A stretch of DNA of 54,904 nt from Candidatus Fermentibacterota bacterium. Its GTDB lineage: Bacteria; JAFGKV01. The notes below the pieces were generated by a model that was not told the origin of the DNA, searched no databases, and saw only the letters and a list, made by a program, of their open reading frames with translations. Shown in pieces: positions 17,821 to 25,257 of this stretch. The first letter of the stretch is position 1. Every line of letters starts with the position of its first letter. The stretch lies in NCBI GenBank assembly GCA_016928395.1, contig JAFGKV010000029.1, positions 1 to 54,904 of the forward strand, written 5' to 3'. Made by a program: the position numbers and the translations under genes.

Positions 17821-18169
17821 GCCTCGTGCGGATCCCTTTCAGGGTTTCCGTGAGGAAGAACTCAGAATCCGGGATCCAGGAGTTTGAGTACCACAACAGC
17901 CTACCATTCAAGCCCTGAAAATGCGGCATTCTGACTGAGTGCTGGCTTCTGTCTCCCGAAGATCGTGAAAGCCCTTGACCCACAGAGCGGCAAGCAGGCG
18001 GGAGGGCACAGAGACCCTTGACACCGACGAACTCGTGCGACTCCGATTTCGAGTCATCACCGCCTGCATGGTGGTTCTCGGAGCGGCTGGTGCCCTGACC
18101 GATTCATACTCGGACGACGCGTCACGAGAACCATGAACCGCCAGAACCGAAGAGGGTCATGACCGGCGC
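17821..18169. other. Noncoding gap before oxidative-stress operon
   Basis: Roughly 350 bases contain no supported gene. A 7-bp inverted pair GGATCCC/GGGATCC flanks about 30 bases shortly after the GT39-like stop. It lacks a T-run and is not a convincing terminator. The promoter of the next operon begins at 18170. Confidence 0.45.
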
Positions 18170-18216
18170 TTGACACAACAGGAATCGTTCCTATTATGCT
18201 TTCTGAATAGTTCCTA
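18170..18216 (+). promoter_or_regulatory. Sigma70-like promoter with twin operator repeats
   Basis: TTGACA (18170-18175) and TATTAT (18192-18197) are separated by 16 bases, close to the vegetative consensus. GAATCGTTCCTA (18182-18193) overlaps the spacer and -10, and GAATAGTTCCTA (18205-18216) sits at the expected start of transcription. The two 12-mers differ at one base and repeat every 23 bp, about two helical turns. A repressor bound there would block the promoter. GGAGGAG follows at 18221-18227, ahead of the Fur-like remnant. The best regulator guess is the Fur/PerR family, by position only. Confidence 0.75.
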
Positions 18217-18240
18217 CATCGGAGGAGTTCGTCCGAGTTG

Positions 18241-18551
18241 ATGAAGGCGAGATCCGAAATCGGGTCACGCGGTGTGGCGAAGCCTGCGCCTTGGGGTGAG
18301 TGCGACTGACGCACCAGCGTCTGGCGATCTTCCGCGAACTGGCCCAAAGTGGCGTTCACCCCGACGTTGATGCCATCTGGCAGGCGGTGCGGCAGCGGCT
18401 CCCCACCGTATCGATGGATACCGTGTACCGGCCCCTGTGGCTCCTGAACGACATCGGCGCCATCACCACGCTGAGGCTTCCCCGCGAACGGATCCGCTTC
18501 GATGCCAACATCGGCGTGACCGAAACCGCACGCCACGAATACCTTGACTGA
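18241..18551 (+). pseudogene. Degraded Fur/PerR-family regulator
   Basis: Positions 18300-18551 read RLTHQRLAIFRELAQ, HPDVDAIWQAV, VSMDTVYRPLWLLNDIGAI and LPRERIRFDAN, the winged-helix half of a Fur/PerR repressor. The gene is broken at both ends. Upstream, an ATG at 18241 opens MKARSEIGSR in another frame, which stops at 18307-18309, and the Fur frame itself has TGA at 18297-18299 just before VRLTHQR. Downstream, the frame ends soon after RFDAN with no trace of the histidine- and cysteine-rich metal-binding and dimerisation domain. A GTG at 18300 could start an 83-residue DNA-binding fragment, but it lacks helix 1 and a good ribosome site. The position first in the operon matches PerR genes that control peroxide defence. 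Sequencing error is possible for the 5' frameshift but not for the missing C-terminal half. Confidence 0.7.
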
Positions 18552-18591
18552 CTCCTCCGCGAGGAGGAACTTTGACACTGAGTCTCTCACC

Positions 18592-18600
18592 AAAGGAGGT
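18592..18600 (+). promoter_or_regulatory. Ribosome-binding site setting the PrxU start
   Basis: AAAGGAGGT is a near-perfect Shine-Dalgarno sequence four bases before the ATG at 18604. It favours that start over the internal ATG at 18718, which has a weaker GAGGAG. A small hairpin, CTCCTC-CGC-GAGGAG at 18552-18566, lies just upstream. Confidence 0.65.
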
Positions 18601-18603
18601 ACG

Positions 18604-19320
18604 ATGACCGACGTGAAGAAACCGGAGGGCTGCGTGGCCGCCGCTGCGGGGCCCGTGAGCCCAAAGCCTGCAGCGGCGTCGTCGACATCAATCGATCCAG
18701 CCAGAGAGGAGACACACATGCACGTCACCGTTGGTAAGCCGGCACCTGACTTTGAAGCTGCAGCCTTCTACCAGGGCGGCTTCAAGAACATCAGGCTGTC
18801 AGATTATCTGGGGAAGTGGGTATTCCTCTGCTTTTATCCCGGCGATTTCACATTTGTGTGACCAACGGAATTGTCGGCGGTCGCCGGCAAAGCAGAGGAG
18901 TTCAAGAAGCTCGACGTCCAGGTGCTCTCCTGCAGCACTGATAGCCGTTTTGTCCATAAGATTTGGCAGGAACAGGAACTCTCCAAGATGGTCGACGGAG
19001 GGGTGCCGTTCCCCATGCTCTCCGATGCAGGCGGAAAGATCGGCACGGTCTACGGCGTGTACGACGAAGCCGGGGGCGTCAATGTGCGGGGGAGATTCAT
19101 AATCGACCCTGACGGCATCATCCAGGCCATTGAGATTCTGACACCGCCGGTGGGCCGCAAGGTGGCGGAGTCCATCCGGCAACTCCAGGCATTCCAGCAC
19201 GTGCGCGCCACGAAGGGCGCGGAGGTGTGCCCGGCGGGCTGGGAGCCCGGCAAACCGACCCTGAAGGTGCACCCCGATCTGGCGGGGCGAGTCTGGGAGA
19301 TCTGGAAGCCGGACGAATAG
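18604..19320 (+). CDS. prxU: Selenocysteine-containing 2-Cys peroxiredoxin
   Basis: The product has 238 residues if TGA at 18859-18861 is read as selenocysteine (residue 86). The protein is an AhpC/Prx1-type peroxiredoxin: [24 protein letters not shown] then TGA then [10 protein letters not shown]. In cysteine homologues this site is DFTFVCPTEL, so the TGA falls exactly on the peroxidatic residue. The frame continues unbroken to the resolving cysteine in EVCPAGW (C209) and the usual C-terminus. Upstream of the conserved domain is a 38-residue Ala/Pro-rich extension. The enzyme reduces peroxides in the cytoplasm with a thiol donor, and Sec raises reactivity. PrxU selenoproteins are known, for example from Eubacterium acidaminophilum. 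Other genes here use TGA as a normal stop, so a recoded genome is unlikely. The Dps-like gene follows after 20 bases. Confidence 0.9.
18859..18890 (+). promoter_or_regulatory. Sec codon with bacterial SECIS hairpin
   Basis: TGA (18859-18861) is followed after nine bases by TTGTCGGC (18871-18878), loop GGTC (18879-18882) and GCCGGCAA (18883-18890). The stem is eight pairs with one U-G wobble. The loop starts 17 bases after TGA and carries GGTC, the G-U-containing loop recognised by SelB in E. coli fdhF. The distance falls in the range described for bacterial SECIS elements. Confidence 0.85.
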
Positions 19321-19340
19321 ACAGGAAGGAGCCTGCATCT

Positions 19341-19841
19341 ATGGGAACCAAAGGTCGATCTATCGTCAAGATGGACATTGGCCGCGTCGTGGAGCTGCTC
19401 AACAAGGCATTCTCCGACGAGTGGCTGGCGTACTATCAATACTGGCTGGGCGCCAAGATCGTGTCCGGCCCCATGAAGGACGCGGTGATTGGCGAGCTCA
19501 TGCAGCATGCGGCCGACGAGCTGCGGCATGCCGACATGGTCTCAACCAGGATCATCCAGTTAGGCGGTACGCCGGTGACCACCCCCAAGGGCTGGTTAGA
19601 GCTCTCCAACTGCGGGTATGACGAGCCGGCGGATCCGTATGTACAAAGGATTCTGGAACAGAACATCGCCGGCGAGCAGTGCGCCATCGGGGTCTATCAG
19701 GCGATCATCGAAGAAGTCGGGCTGAAGGATCCCGTCACGTACAATATCGCGCTGCAGATCCTCAACGATGAGGTCGAGCACGAAGAGGATCTCCAGTCTC
19801 TTCTGGAGGACCTCTCCAGCTTGATCGCACGGCACGGATAG
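19341..19841 (+). CDS. Dps-like ferritin (DPSL/thioferritin type)
   Basis: The product is a 166-residue four-helix ferritin-like protein. The ATG at 19341 has AGGAAGGAG nine bases upstream. Di-iron ligands are in place: E27 (DEWLAYYQYW), E60 and H63 (ADELRHAD), E112 (GEQC), E144 and H147 (DEVEHEED). Two cysteines, C91 (LSNCGYDEP) and C114 (GEQCAIG), recall the cysteine pair near the di-iron site of archaeal Dps-like DPSL proteins, which form 12-mers and oxidise iron with peroxide. Bacterioferritin is a less likely alternative. It lies 20 bases after the selenoprotein peroxiredoxin and before a strong terminator, so it belongs to the same peroxide-response operon: one enzyme removes peroxide, the other stores iron and prevents Fenton chemistry. 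Confidence 0.87.
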   Translation: MGTKGRSIVKMDIGRVVELLNKAFSDEWLAYYQYWLGAKIVSGPMKDAVIGELMQHAADELRHADMVSTRIIQLGGTPVTTPKGWLELSNCGYDEPADPYVQRILEQNIAGEQCAIGVYQAIIEEVGLKDPVTYNIALQILNDEVEHEEDLQSLLEDLSSLIARHG

Positions 19842-19863
19842 CGCCCCGGGGACTGATTGCCTT

Positions 19864-19896
19864 GGGATGGGCCCGGCCGGGCCCATCCCTTTCTCG
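19864..19896 (+). terminator. Intrinsic terminator of the PrxU-DPSL operon
   Basis: The 26 bases at 19864-19889 are a perfect palindrome, 13 bp per arm, starting GGGATGGGCCCGG, immediately followed by TTTCTC. It lies 22 bases after the ferritin stop, where an intrinsic terminator is expected. Confidence 0.85.
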
Positions 19897-20538
19897 ATGT
19901 TCGCTCCGCGCGCAGTCTCCCGGGTTCAGGGTCTATAATGTGGAATTATGGAACGATGGAATGACTAAATGATTGGATGACTCGGCCCGCTGCGCGGATA
20001 GTTCTCAGTCATCGGTTGTCAGTAAGGCCGCTGGATGCAACTGCACCCAGGTTTTTCGAGGTGGAGAGGACGGCCGGCAGTCAGCTATCGGCACTCAGCT
20101 ATCAGGCCCGCCCAGCGCTCCGAGGAACCGTTGCCGTCGTAGGGGCGACCGTCTCTGGTCACCCGCAGGGGCGGGGGTCGGTATCGCTCTCGAGAGGCGT
20201 ACCTCCGAGTAAGAGTGCGTGGATGTACTCTCAGACGAGTGGAGCCTCTGGATGCGAAGACACTCAGGGTTTTCACGGTGGAGAGTACACCGAGTTGTGG
20301 CCCCGGCGCTCTGCGCTACTGTCACGTCGCAGAGCGAGGCGAGCGAAGTCGGGGGTGTGAAATTGCGCCTTCTTCATGTCCTTCGTGGTGATCTTCCTTC
20401 TTTGCGGCTGTGCGTGAAGTTACAGCCCATGTCTGGATCGAGGGCTGCCGACCGCCGACTGGAACAAAACGCCGGAATGCTGCGCCACGGTGAGTGCGCG
20501 CGGAACTCCGGCCAGCAGCGCGTGGATCCGGGGAGGAG
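19897..20538. other. Repeat-rich noncoding gap
   Basis: No gene is supported in this 640-base stretch. It holds a degenerate short-period tract (GGAACGATGGAATGAC and similar, about 19945-19980), a CAGCTATC repeat pair near 20084-20102, and the second copy of the dispersed stem-loop element. Confidence 0.6.
20133..20188 (-). repeat. Dispersed stem-loop repeat, copy 2
   Basis: Read on the minus strand this begins AGCGATACCGACCCCCGCCC, carries arms GGGTGACC and GGTCGCCC around AGAGAC, and ends TACGACGGC. It matches copy 1 at 15619-15678 with a three-base length difference. One arm substitution (C to T) preserves pairing through a G-U wobble. Confidence 0.75.
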
Positions 20539-22752
20539 CTACCGGTCGATCCAGACCTGCAGCCACGATGATCCGTCGATCTGGCAGTGCTCGACGCGGA
20601 ATCGATGGGTCCCCGTGCCCACGGTGAAGACCCCTCGATCCTCCCGGGCGAAATGCGGCGTCCAATTCGTGATGACCGGTGCGTCGTTCACGAAAAGCCG
20701 TACGCCGTCATCCGATATGGTGTGGGCGGCATAGGTTCCGGTGGGGAGATTGATGGACGTTTCACAGACCGTGGCGAACCGCTCCGCGGGCACGGCATCG
20801 GTAGGGGCCTTGCCCCCCCACCAGAAGTCGACGGCATCCACCAGCAGCGAATCCAGGGGCGGCGCCGCGATCACAGCCGACCAGTCCTTTGGGAGATCGT
20901 CAGGGCCTGAACGCTCCCAACCAAAGAAGCGAACCCGCCACGGCGCCGAGGCCAGAGAGATCTGGCAATCGACAGGTTCCCCGGCGAGATCTATCTGCAG
21001 CGTGGTCGTCACGAATCCCTGCCGGTGAGGTGTTACCACGATCTCCGCCGGGATTCGCCCGGCCAACGGTTCGACAAACACCGGCCCCGTGACCAGCCCG
21101 ACATTGAAGTAGCCCGGTGGTCCTGTGATGAACACCGTGCCAGTGCCCCACGCCGCAGAGGCCAATGGAAAGAGATGGGGCAGGGAGACATCCACGGGTC
21201 CCCAGTCAGAAATGACAATACTCTGGCGTCCCCGAACCCGATCCGGGGAGAGAAAGGCATCGCCCGTTCCTCGCACAGGAGGCGGAGGAAGCGAGCGCTG
21301 GAAACCGCTGGAATCCGCTTCGGGAGCCGCAGTCAGTGAGTCGGTAATGACGACCTCGCCCTCGAAGTCATGGACGATGGTGAAGTTGGCCCCCAACCTC
21401 ACGGGCTCCCGTGCCTCGTTGTTCACACTCAGCGTGCCCCCAAGAACGGTGTTGCGCCGGAATGAAAGCGCCGGGCAGACAGACCGTACGGTGAGAGAGG
21501 TCTGCAGCGGATTGAACTCGTTTTCCTCGATGCGGATGTCCACCGAGTTGTCGAGCCGGATCGAGGTCGAGTCGGCCTGGAATCGGTTGCGGAGAATCCG
21601 GTACCGCTCCGACCGCGTGTTCTGCGCTCGCCCAAAGGGCAGAGAGTCGAAGTGGGCATTGGAGAAGGCCCACAGCAGTACGCCGACTCTGTTGGCTTCG
21701 AATATATTGCCCTCGATCCAGTTGTCATGGCCGTGCTCGATGGCAATGCCGGCCCGGGCGCACCGCGAAATCACATTCTCCACGATGTCGGTATTGTAGG
21801 AATACCCTGCCCAGATGCCGTACTCACATTCGTCCATGGTGTTCGCGATGAAGCGGTTGCCGTCGGAGAAGGTCGCCTCGATACCATTGGCCACGGCGTG
21901 GGAGAAGTCATTGCCATAAAGCAGATTCCGGTTGGAACCGCCGGTGCCGGTCCGCTCAAGCGTTTCGTGACCGGCGTAGAGAAAAAACCCGTCACCGCCA
22001 TGGGTCGCGCTGTTGAACGCAAACACATTATCGGAACACTGCTCGAACACCAAAATGCCTGCGGAATCCTGCCCGCGACGATACAGGTCGTGGCTGTAGC
22101 CTCTGACGCAGTAGTCGAAGCGGTTACGGCTGACCTCATTACTGCACGACCGCCACATCCCCAGGCCCCATCCCGACATGAACGACATGTCGTTGTCATA
22201 GACAAAGGAGCTGTCGGTTCTGGAGAGGATGATGCCGTTCTGGCCGTCGTGGCCGGTATTGCCTTCGACCACAACGCCAAGGCAGCGATCCAGGTAGATA
22301 CCTGCACCGTAGTTCGTCATCCACTCGTCTTCGTCATTGTGATGGGGCCACAACCAATCGACTAGATTCTCCCGCACAGGCGTCGAGTGCAGCCGCTGCC
22401 GGTAGTTTTCGGAGACATCGCACCCCTGGATGACCAGGCTGGTGCATGCACGGGCAAGAATGCCGACCTTGAAGCCCCGGATAGCAGCATTGGCAATGCG
22501 TACGTCGCGTACCCCCTCCGCCACGACGGCAACGCCATCGAACTCATCGGCTGCGCGGTCGGCCTGGGAACTTCTCAGCACCACGCCGGCAAGATCAAGT
22601 ATCGCTCCGTCCTCCACGACGCGGATCGGCTGAGAGATGACATAGGTCCCCGGCGATACCACCGTCGAACCACGGATTTCCATTCCATCGGTCAGCGGAA
22701 CAGCCCACGCAGCCACGGGAATCAACGCGGATAGAAACACCCGATACCGCAT
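20539..22752 (-). CDS. Secreted NosD-like beta-helix protein with PA14 C-terminus
   Basis: The product has 737 residues from the ATG at 22752, preceded by GGGAGAG. A short signal peptide (MRYRVFLSALIPVAAWA) is followed by a right-handed beta-helix with repeating coils such as GVAVVAEGVRDVRIANAAI, GIILSRTDSSFVYDNDMSFM, GIWAGYSYNTDIVENVI and GIAIEHGHDNWIEGNIFEAN, typical of NosD/CASH-domain proteins. The last 90 or so residues (INLPTGTYAAHTISDDGVRLFVNDAPVITNW) match the PA14 fold, a carbohydrate-binding module with the diagnostic SDDGVRLFVN. It should therefore be an extracellular glycan-binding or glycan-modifying protein. No catalytic residues are recognised. It appears to be transcribed alone. 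Confidence 0.85.
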   Translation of the reverse strand: MRYRVFLSALIPVAAWAVPLTDGMEIRGSTVVSPGTYVISQPIRVVEDGAILDLAGVVLRSSQADRAADEFDGVAVVAEGVRDVRIANAAIRGFKVGILARACTSLVIQGCDVSENYRQRLHSTPVRENLVDWLWPHHNDEDEWMTNYGAGIYLDRCLGVVVEGNTGHDGQNGIILSRTDSSFVYDNDMSFMSGWGLGMWRSCSNEVSRNRFDYCVRGYSHDLYRRGQDSAGILVFEQCSDNVFAFNSATHGGDGFFLYAGHETLERTGTGGSNRNLLYGNDFSHAVANGIEATFSDGNRFIANTMDECEYGIWAGYSYNTDIVENVISRCARAGIAIEHGHDNWIEGNIFEANRVGVLLWAFSNAHFDSLPFGRAQNTRSERYRILRNRFQADSTSIRLDNSVDIRIEENEFNPLQTSLTVRSVCPALSFRRNTVLGGTLSVNNEAREPVRLGANFTIVHDFEGEVVITDSLTAAPEADSSGFQRSLPPPPVRGTGDAFLSPDRVRGRQSIVISDWGPVDVSLPHLFPLASAAWGTGTVFITGPPGYFNVGLVTGPVFVEPLAGRIPAEIVVTPHRQGFVTTTLQIDLAGEPVDCQISLASAPWRVRFFGWERSGPDDLPKDWSAVIAAPPLDSLLVDAVDFWWGGKAPTDAVPAERFATVCETSINLPTGTYAAHTISDDGVRLFVNDAPVITNWTPHFAREDRGVFTVGTGTHRFRVEHCQIDGSSWLQVWIDR

Positions 22753-22825
22753 GGTTCTCTCCCTTGGTGTTCGCCTCATGTGACCGTGGCCGCGAAACAG
22801 TTCGTTTGTCCGGGTGCAGCCATGC

Positions 22826-23251
22826 CTACGATGCCTCCCACACCTCCGGGTTCATGGACGCCATGGACTGAAGCTCGATGCGGTAGGGCTTCACCACGAG
22901 AACGGCGAGGTTGGGATCGTCAGGCCCGCTGAAGTAGACCTTGAGGCCATCGTGCCAAATGCGAAGGCGATCAACTTCATCGGTGCTCACCCGCGCCGTG
23001 GCTTGGATCTGGAGGTAGTCCTGGGCCTCGGCCAGAGAGCTGACACCACAGCTGATGTGTACCTCGGGAAAGCGGGCTATGTGGGAGGCCTTCCGCGACG
23101 TGGCAAATGTCGCGATACGCATGGTAAGGTCATCTTCGGTTACCGCAGTCACGTAGCGCACCCACGGCCTCCCGCCTTCACTTACCGTGGCGAGGTTGAC
23201 AAGCTGGGCGCCACCGAGTTTCTGTCTTATCCTTGCACGTAAGTCCGGCAT
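22826..23251 (-). CDS. Pyridoxamine 5'-phosphate oxidase-like FMN protein
   Basis: This 141-residue cytoplasmic protein has the split-barrel pattern of the PNPOx-like family: LVNLATVSEGGRPWVRYVTAVTEDDL, IATFATSRKASHIARFPEVHISC, DYLQIQATARVSTD and VLVVKPYRIELQSM. The length fits the small general-stress members that bind FMN, F420 or heme rather than true PdxH. ATG at 23251 is preceded by GGAGAG. It stands between the beta-helix gene (same strand, 74 bases downstream) and a divergent DUF1028 gene. A redox or cofactor-related role is all that can be said. Confidence 0.85.
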   Translation of the reverse strand: MPDLRARIRQKLGGAQLVNLATVSEGGRPWVRYVTAVTEDDLTMRIATFATSRKASHIARFPEVHISCGVSSLAEAQDYLQIQATARVSTDEVDRLRIWHDGLKVYFSGPDDPNLAVLVVKPYRIELQSMASMNPEVWEAS

Positions 23252-23263
23252 AGTCTCTCCTTT

Positions 23264-23275
23264 CGTGCATGCACG
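23264..23275. promoter_or_regulatory. Perfect 12-bp palindrome upstream of PNPOx-like gene
   Basis: CGTGCATGCACG is fully self-complementary and lies 12 bases upstream of the PNPOx-like start codon, next to its ribosome-binding site and in the divergent gap toward DUF1028. It could be an operator for a dimeric regulator; no matching second copy was seen. Confidence 0.35.
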
Positions 23276-23487
23276 TATCCTGCAAGATTAGCCCCCCGAC
23301 GGTGCGAACGCAACGAATCGGTGGGCATTCCCCCCACCACGGGGAACGCACAGCAGGGCTACGCGACGGTTCTGCAGGCTGTTCTCAGCGTGGGCCGTCG
23401 ATGTTTCGCCCGGTGAGTGTTCGAGACGGAGGAGATCGTTGGCACAGCCGGCCCTGCAAACAGCGGTCGGGCAAAGGAGGTGTGCTC

Positions 23488-24462
23488 ATGCATCGGTTGA
23501 TCTGGGTTTTGGTGACTCTGGAGCTCATTGCGGGTGCCGCATCCGCAACCGAGCCGGTCGCGACGTTCTCCATCGTGGCCTTCGACTCCGTCACCGGCGA
23601 TCTCGGCGTGGCCGTGCAATCAAAGTTCTTCGCGGTCGGCGCGGTGGTGCCTTGGGCACGGGCCGGGGTCGGCGCCATTGCCAGCCAGGCCTACGGCAAT
23701 CCCGCGTATGGGCCCCGGGGTCTCGATCTGCTGACATCGGGGCTTGTGGTGAAGGAGGTCATTGACGAGCTGTTGTCCGGCGATCCTCAGCGAGAACAGC
23801 GCCAGCTCGGCATCGTCGATGGTATGGGCCGCAGCGCCGCCTTCACCGGTGCTGAGTGCCTGGCATGGGCTGGGCACAGAGCGGGCAAGGGTTTCTCCGT
23901 TCAGGGAAACATCCTGGTCAGCGAGGCGACGGTTGCCGTTATGGCCGAGGCTTTCAGTTCGACGGACGACCTGCTAGGTGAGCGGCTGATGCGGGCCTTG
24001 GAGGCGGGGCAGCAAGCCGGAGGTGATTCCCGGGGCATGCAGTCGGCAGCGATGCTCATCGTGCGGAAAGCGGGCGGCTACGGCGGCTACAATGATCGCT
24101 ACTGTGATCTGCGAGTAGACGACCATGAGAACCCCATCGCCGAATTGCGGCGGATCTTCGATATCTGGAAGGTGCAGGCCCTGATCACCGAAGGGTATGT
24201 GCGAGCTGAAGCGGGTGATACCGAAGGCGCAATCTCTCTCGGTCACCGGGCGGTCATGGCCGACTCAGTCTCCGGAGAGCCCCACTATCACGTGGCCTGC
24301 TACTTCTCAAAGGCCGGCAGACGTGAAGAAGCACTGGGGAGTCTGGCCCAGGCCATCAGGCGAGACTCGACGCTGGCTCGCCGTGCGCCCGAGGATCCTG
24401 ACTTCGCGCCTCTCAGGGCGGATCCGCGTTTCATCGCAATGACGTCGTTGCCGAAGCCGTGA
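23488..24462 (+). CDS. DUF1028 family exported protein with TPR tail
   Basis: The product has 324 residues from the ATG at 23488, which has AAAGGAGGTG seven bases upstream. A signal peptide (LIWVLVTLELIAGAASA) precedes the DUF1028 core: ATFSIVAFDSVTGDLGVAVQ, SKFFAVGAVVPWARAGVGAI, NPAYGPRGLDLL, GGDSRGMQSAAMLIV and GGYGGYNDRYCDLRVDDH. The fold belongs to the Ntn-hydrolase-like group, but biochemical function is not established for the family. The C-terminal 95 residues form TPR-like helices (GDTEGAISLGHRAVMADSVSG, GRREEALGSLAQAIRRDS) ending in DPDFAPLRADPRF. The stop overlaps the next gene's GTG by four bases, suggesting co-expression with the phosphopantetheinyl transferase without obvious functional connection. 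Confidence 0.88.
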   Translation: MHRLIWVLVTLELIAGAASATEPVATFSIVAFDSVTGDLGVAVQSKFFAVGAVVPWARAGVGAIASQAYGNPAYGPRGLDLLTSGLVVKEVIDELLSGDPQREQRQLGIVDGMGRSAAFTGAECLAWAGHRAGKGFSVQGNILVSEATVAVMAEAFSSTDDLLGERLMRALEAGQQAGGDSRGMQSAAMLIVRKAGGYGGYNDRYCDLRVDDHENPIAELRRIFDIWKVQALITEGYVRAEAGDTEGAISLGHRAVMADSVSGEPHYHVACYFSKAGRREEALGSLAQAIRRDSTLARRAPEDPDFAPLRADPRFIAMTSLPKP

Positions 24463-25169
24463 TCACCACTGTGGAGCCCTTTGCACCGTTCACTCCGGCG
24501 TTCCACGTTGCGCACCGGCATGGACGCCTGAGAGCAGTCTATCTTCCGAAGGACGCCGTACGCACAAACGAGGAGGATTTGAGCCATCTCGATACCGAGG
24601 AACGGAACCATGCAGAGCATCTTCCGCCCCGGCGACGAGTCCAGTTCGTCGGAGGCCGGCTGGCCATGCGCGCCCTCCTGGATGAATCTGCCGTCGCTTC
24701 ATGGGCCGTACTCTCCCTTTCGTCGGGCGCGCCGCTACTGCCCCCGGGATTCACGGGGTCCATCAGTCACACGAAGGGCCTGGCAGTAGCCATCCTTGCC
24801 CGCGGAGACCATGGTCTGGGCATTGACGTCGAAGACGTGACCCGGTGCTGCCGTGACGTGGGCCGCCATGTTCTGTGCGACGATGAACGGGAAGCCCTGG
24901 CCGGCCTTTCGGAATCAGAACGGTGGTCTCAAACCCTCCTACGTTTCTCCCACAAGGAGTCGCTCTACAAGGCGCTGAACCCTCTGCTTGGGAGATGGAT
25001 AGGTTTCCGGGAGCTGGCGGTATGGCCCAGGGACGATGGGACGGCCGACGTCGACTCCCGGGCCGATGACCTCAGCCAGTTTCCGCTTGAGGCGGCGTGG
25101 CTCACGGTCGACCGGTGGATCCTCACCACCGCGGTTGCCCGGCGACAGGGTGGTGCACTGACACGGTGA
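24459..25169 (+). CDS. 4'-phosphopantetheinyl transferase (EntD/Sfp-like)
   Basis: The protein has 236 residues and starts with GTG overlapping the DUF1028 stop (GTGA). The three motifs of the superfamily are clear: GFTGSISHTKG (98-107), GLGIDVED with metal ligands D123 and E125, and RFSHKESLYKAL with E167 and K171. It transfers the phosphopantetheine arm of coenzyme A to a serine of acyl or peptidyl carrier proteins in the cytoplasm. The long form with an N-terminal EntD-like half is typical of enzymes that serve secondary metabolism or act as a general carrier-protein activator. No polyketide or peptide synthetase is in the window, so the partner carrier protein is unknown. Confidence 0.9.
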   Translation: MITTVEPFAPFTPAFHVAHRHGRLRAVYLPKDAVRTNEEDLSHLDTEERNHAEHLPPRRRVQFVGGRLAMRALLDESAVASWAVLSLSSGAPLLPPGFTGSISHTKGLAVAILARGDHGLGIDVEDVTRCCRDVGRHVLCDDEREALAGLSESERWSQTLLRFSHKESLYKALNPLLGRWIGFRELAVWPRDDGTADVDSRADDLSQFPLEAAWLTVDRWILTTAVARRQGGALTR

Positions 25170-25207
25170 GACACAAACGGGAGGGCACGCCCTGCCTCCC
25201 AAAAGAC

Positions 25208-25243
25208 AACGGCTGCCGCCGGGACTCGCCGATGGCAGCCGTT
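25208..25243 (-). terminator. Intrinsic terminator of the FN3/surface-protein operon
   Basis: AACGGCTGCC and GGCAGCCGTT form a perfect 10-bp stem around 16 bases. Read on the minus strand it is followed by GTCTTTTG, and it lies 15 bases after the stop of the 25258-26508 gene. On the plus strand it could also slow convergent transcription from the PPTase gene. Confidence 0.75.
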
Positions 25244-25257
25244 GCTGAGAAGACCGG

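Noticed and set aside
18297-18299. TGA in the Fur-like frame as a second selenocysteine codon
   Set aside because: There is no upstream start in that frame, no Cys is expected at that position before RLTHQR, and the C-terminal half of the protein is missing anyway.
18544-18861. Short stand-alone peroxiredoxin fragment ending at TGA
   Set aside because: Homology continues in the same frame immediately after the TGA, at the exact catalytic position, with a SECIS-like hairpin; one selenoprotein explains both halves.
18859-18861. TGA as tryptophan or glycine in a recoded genome
   Set aside because: TGA serves as an ordinary stop in many genes of the window, for example those ending at 17820, 24462 and 41913.
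25179-25200. GGGAGG/CCTCCC hairpin as a terminator for the PPTase gene
   Set aside because: It is followed by AAAAGAC rather than a T-run on the plus strand; the better-supported terminator is the 25208-25243 stem on the minus strand.
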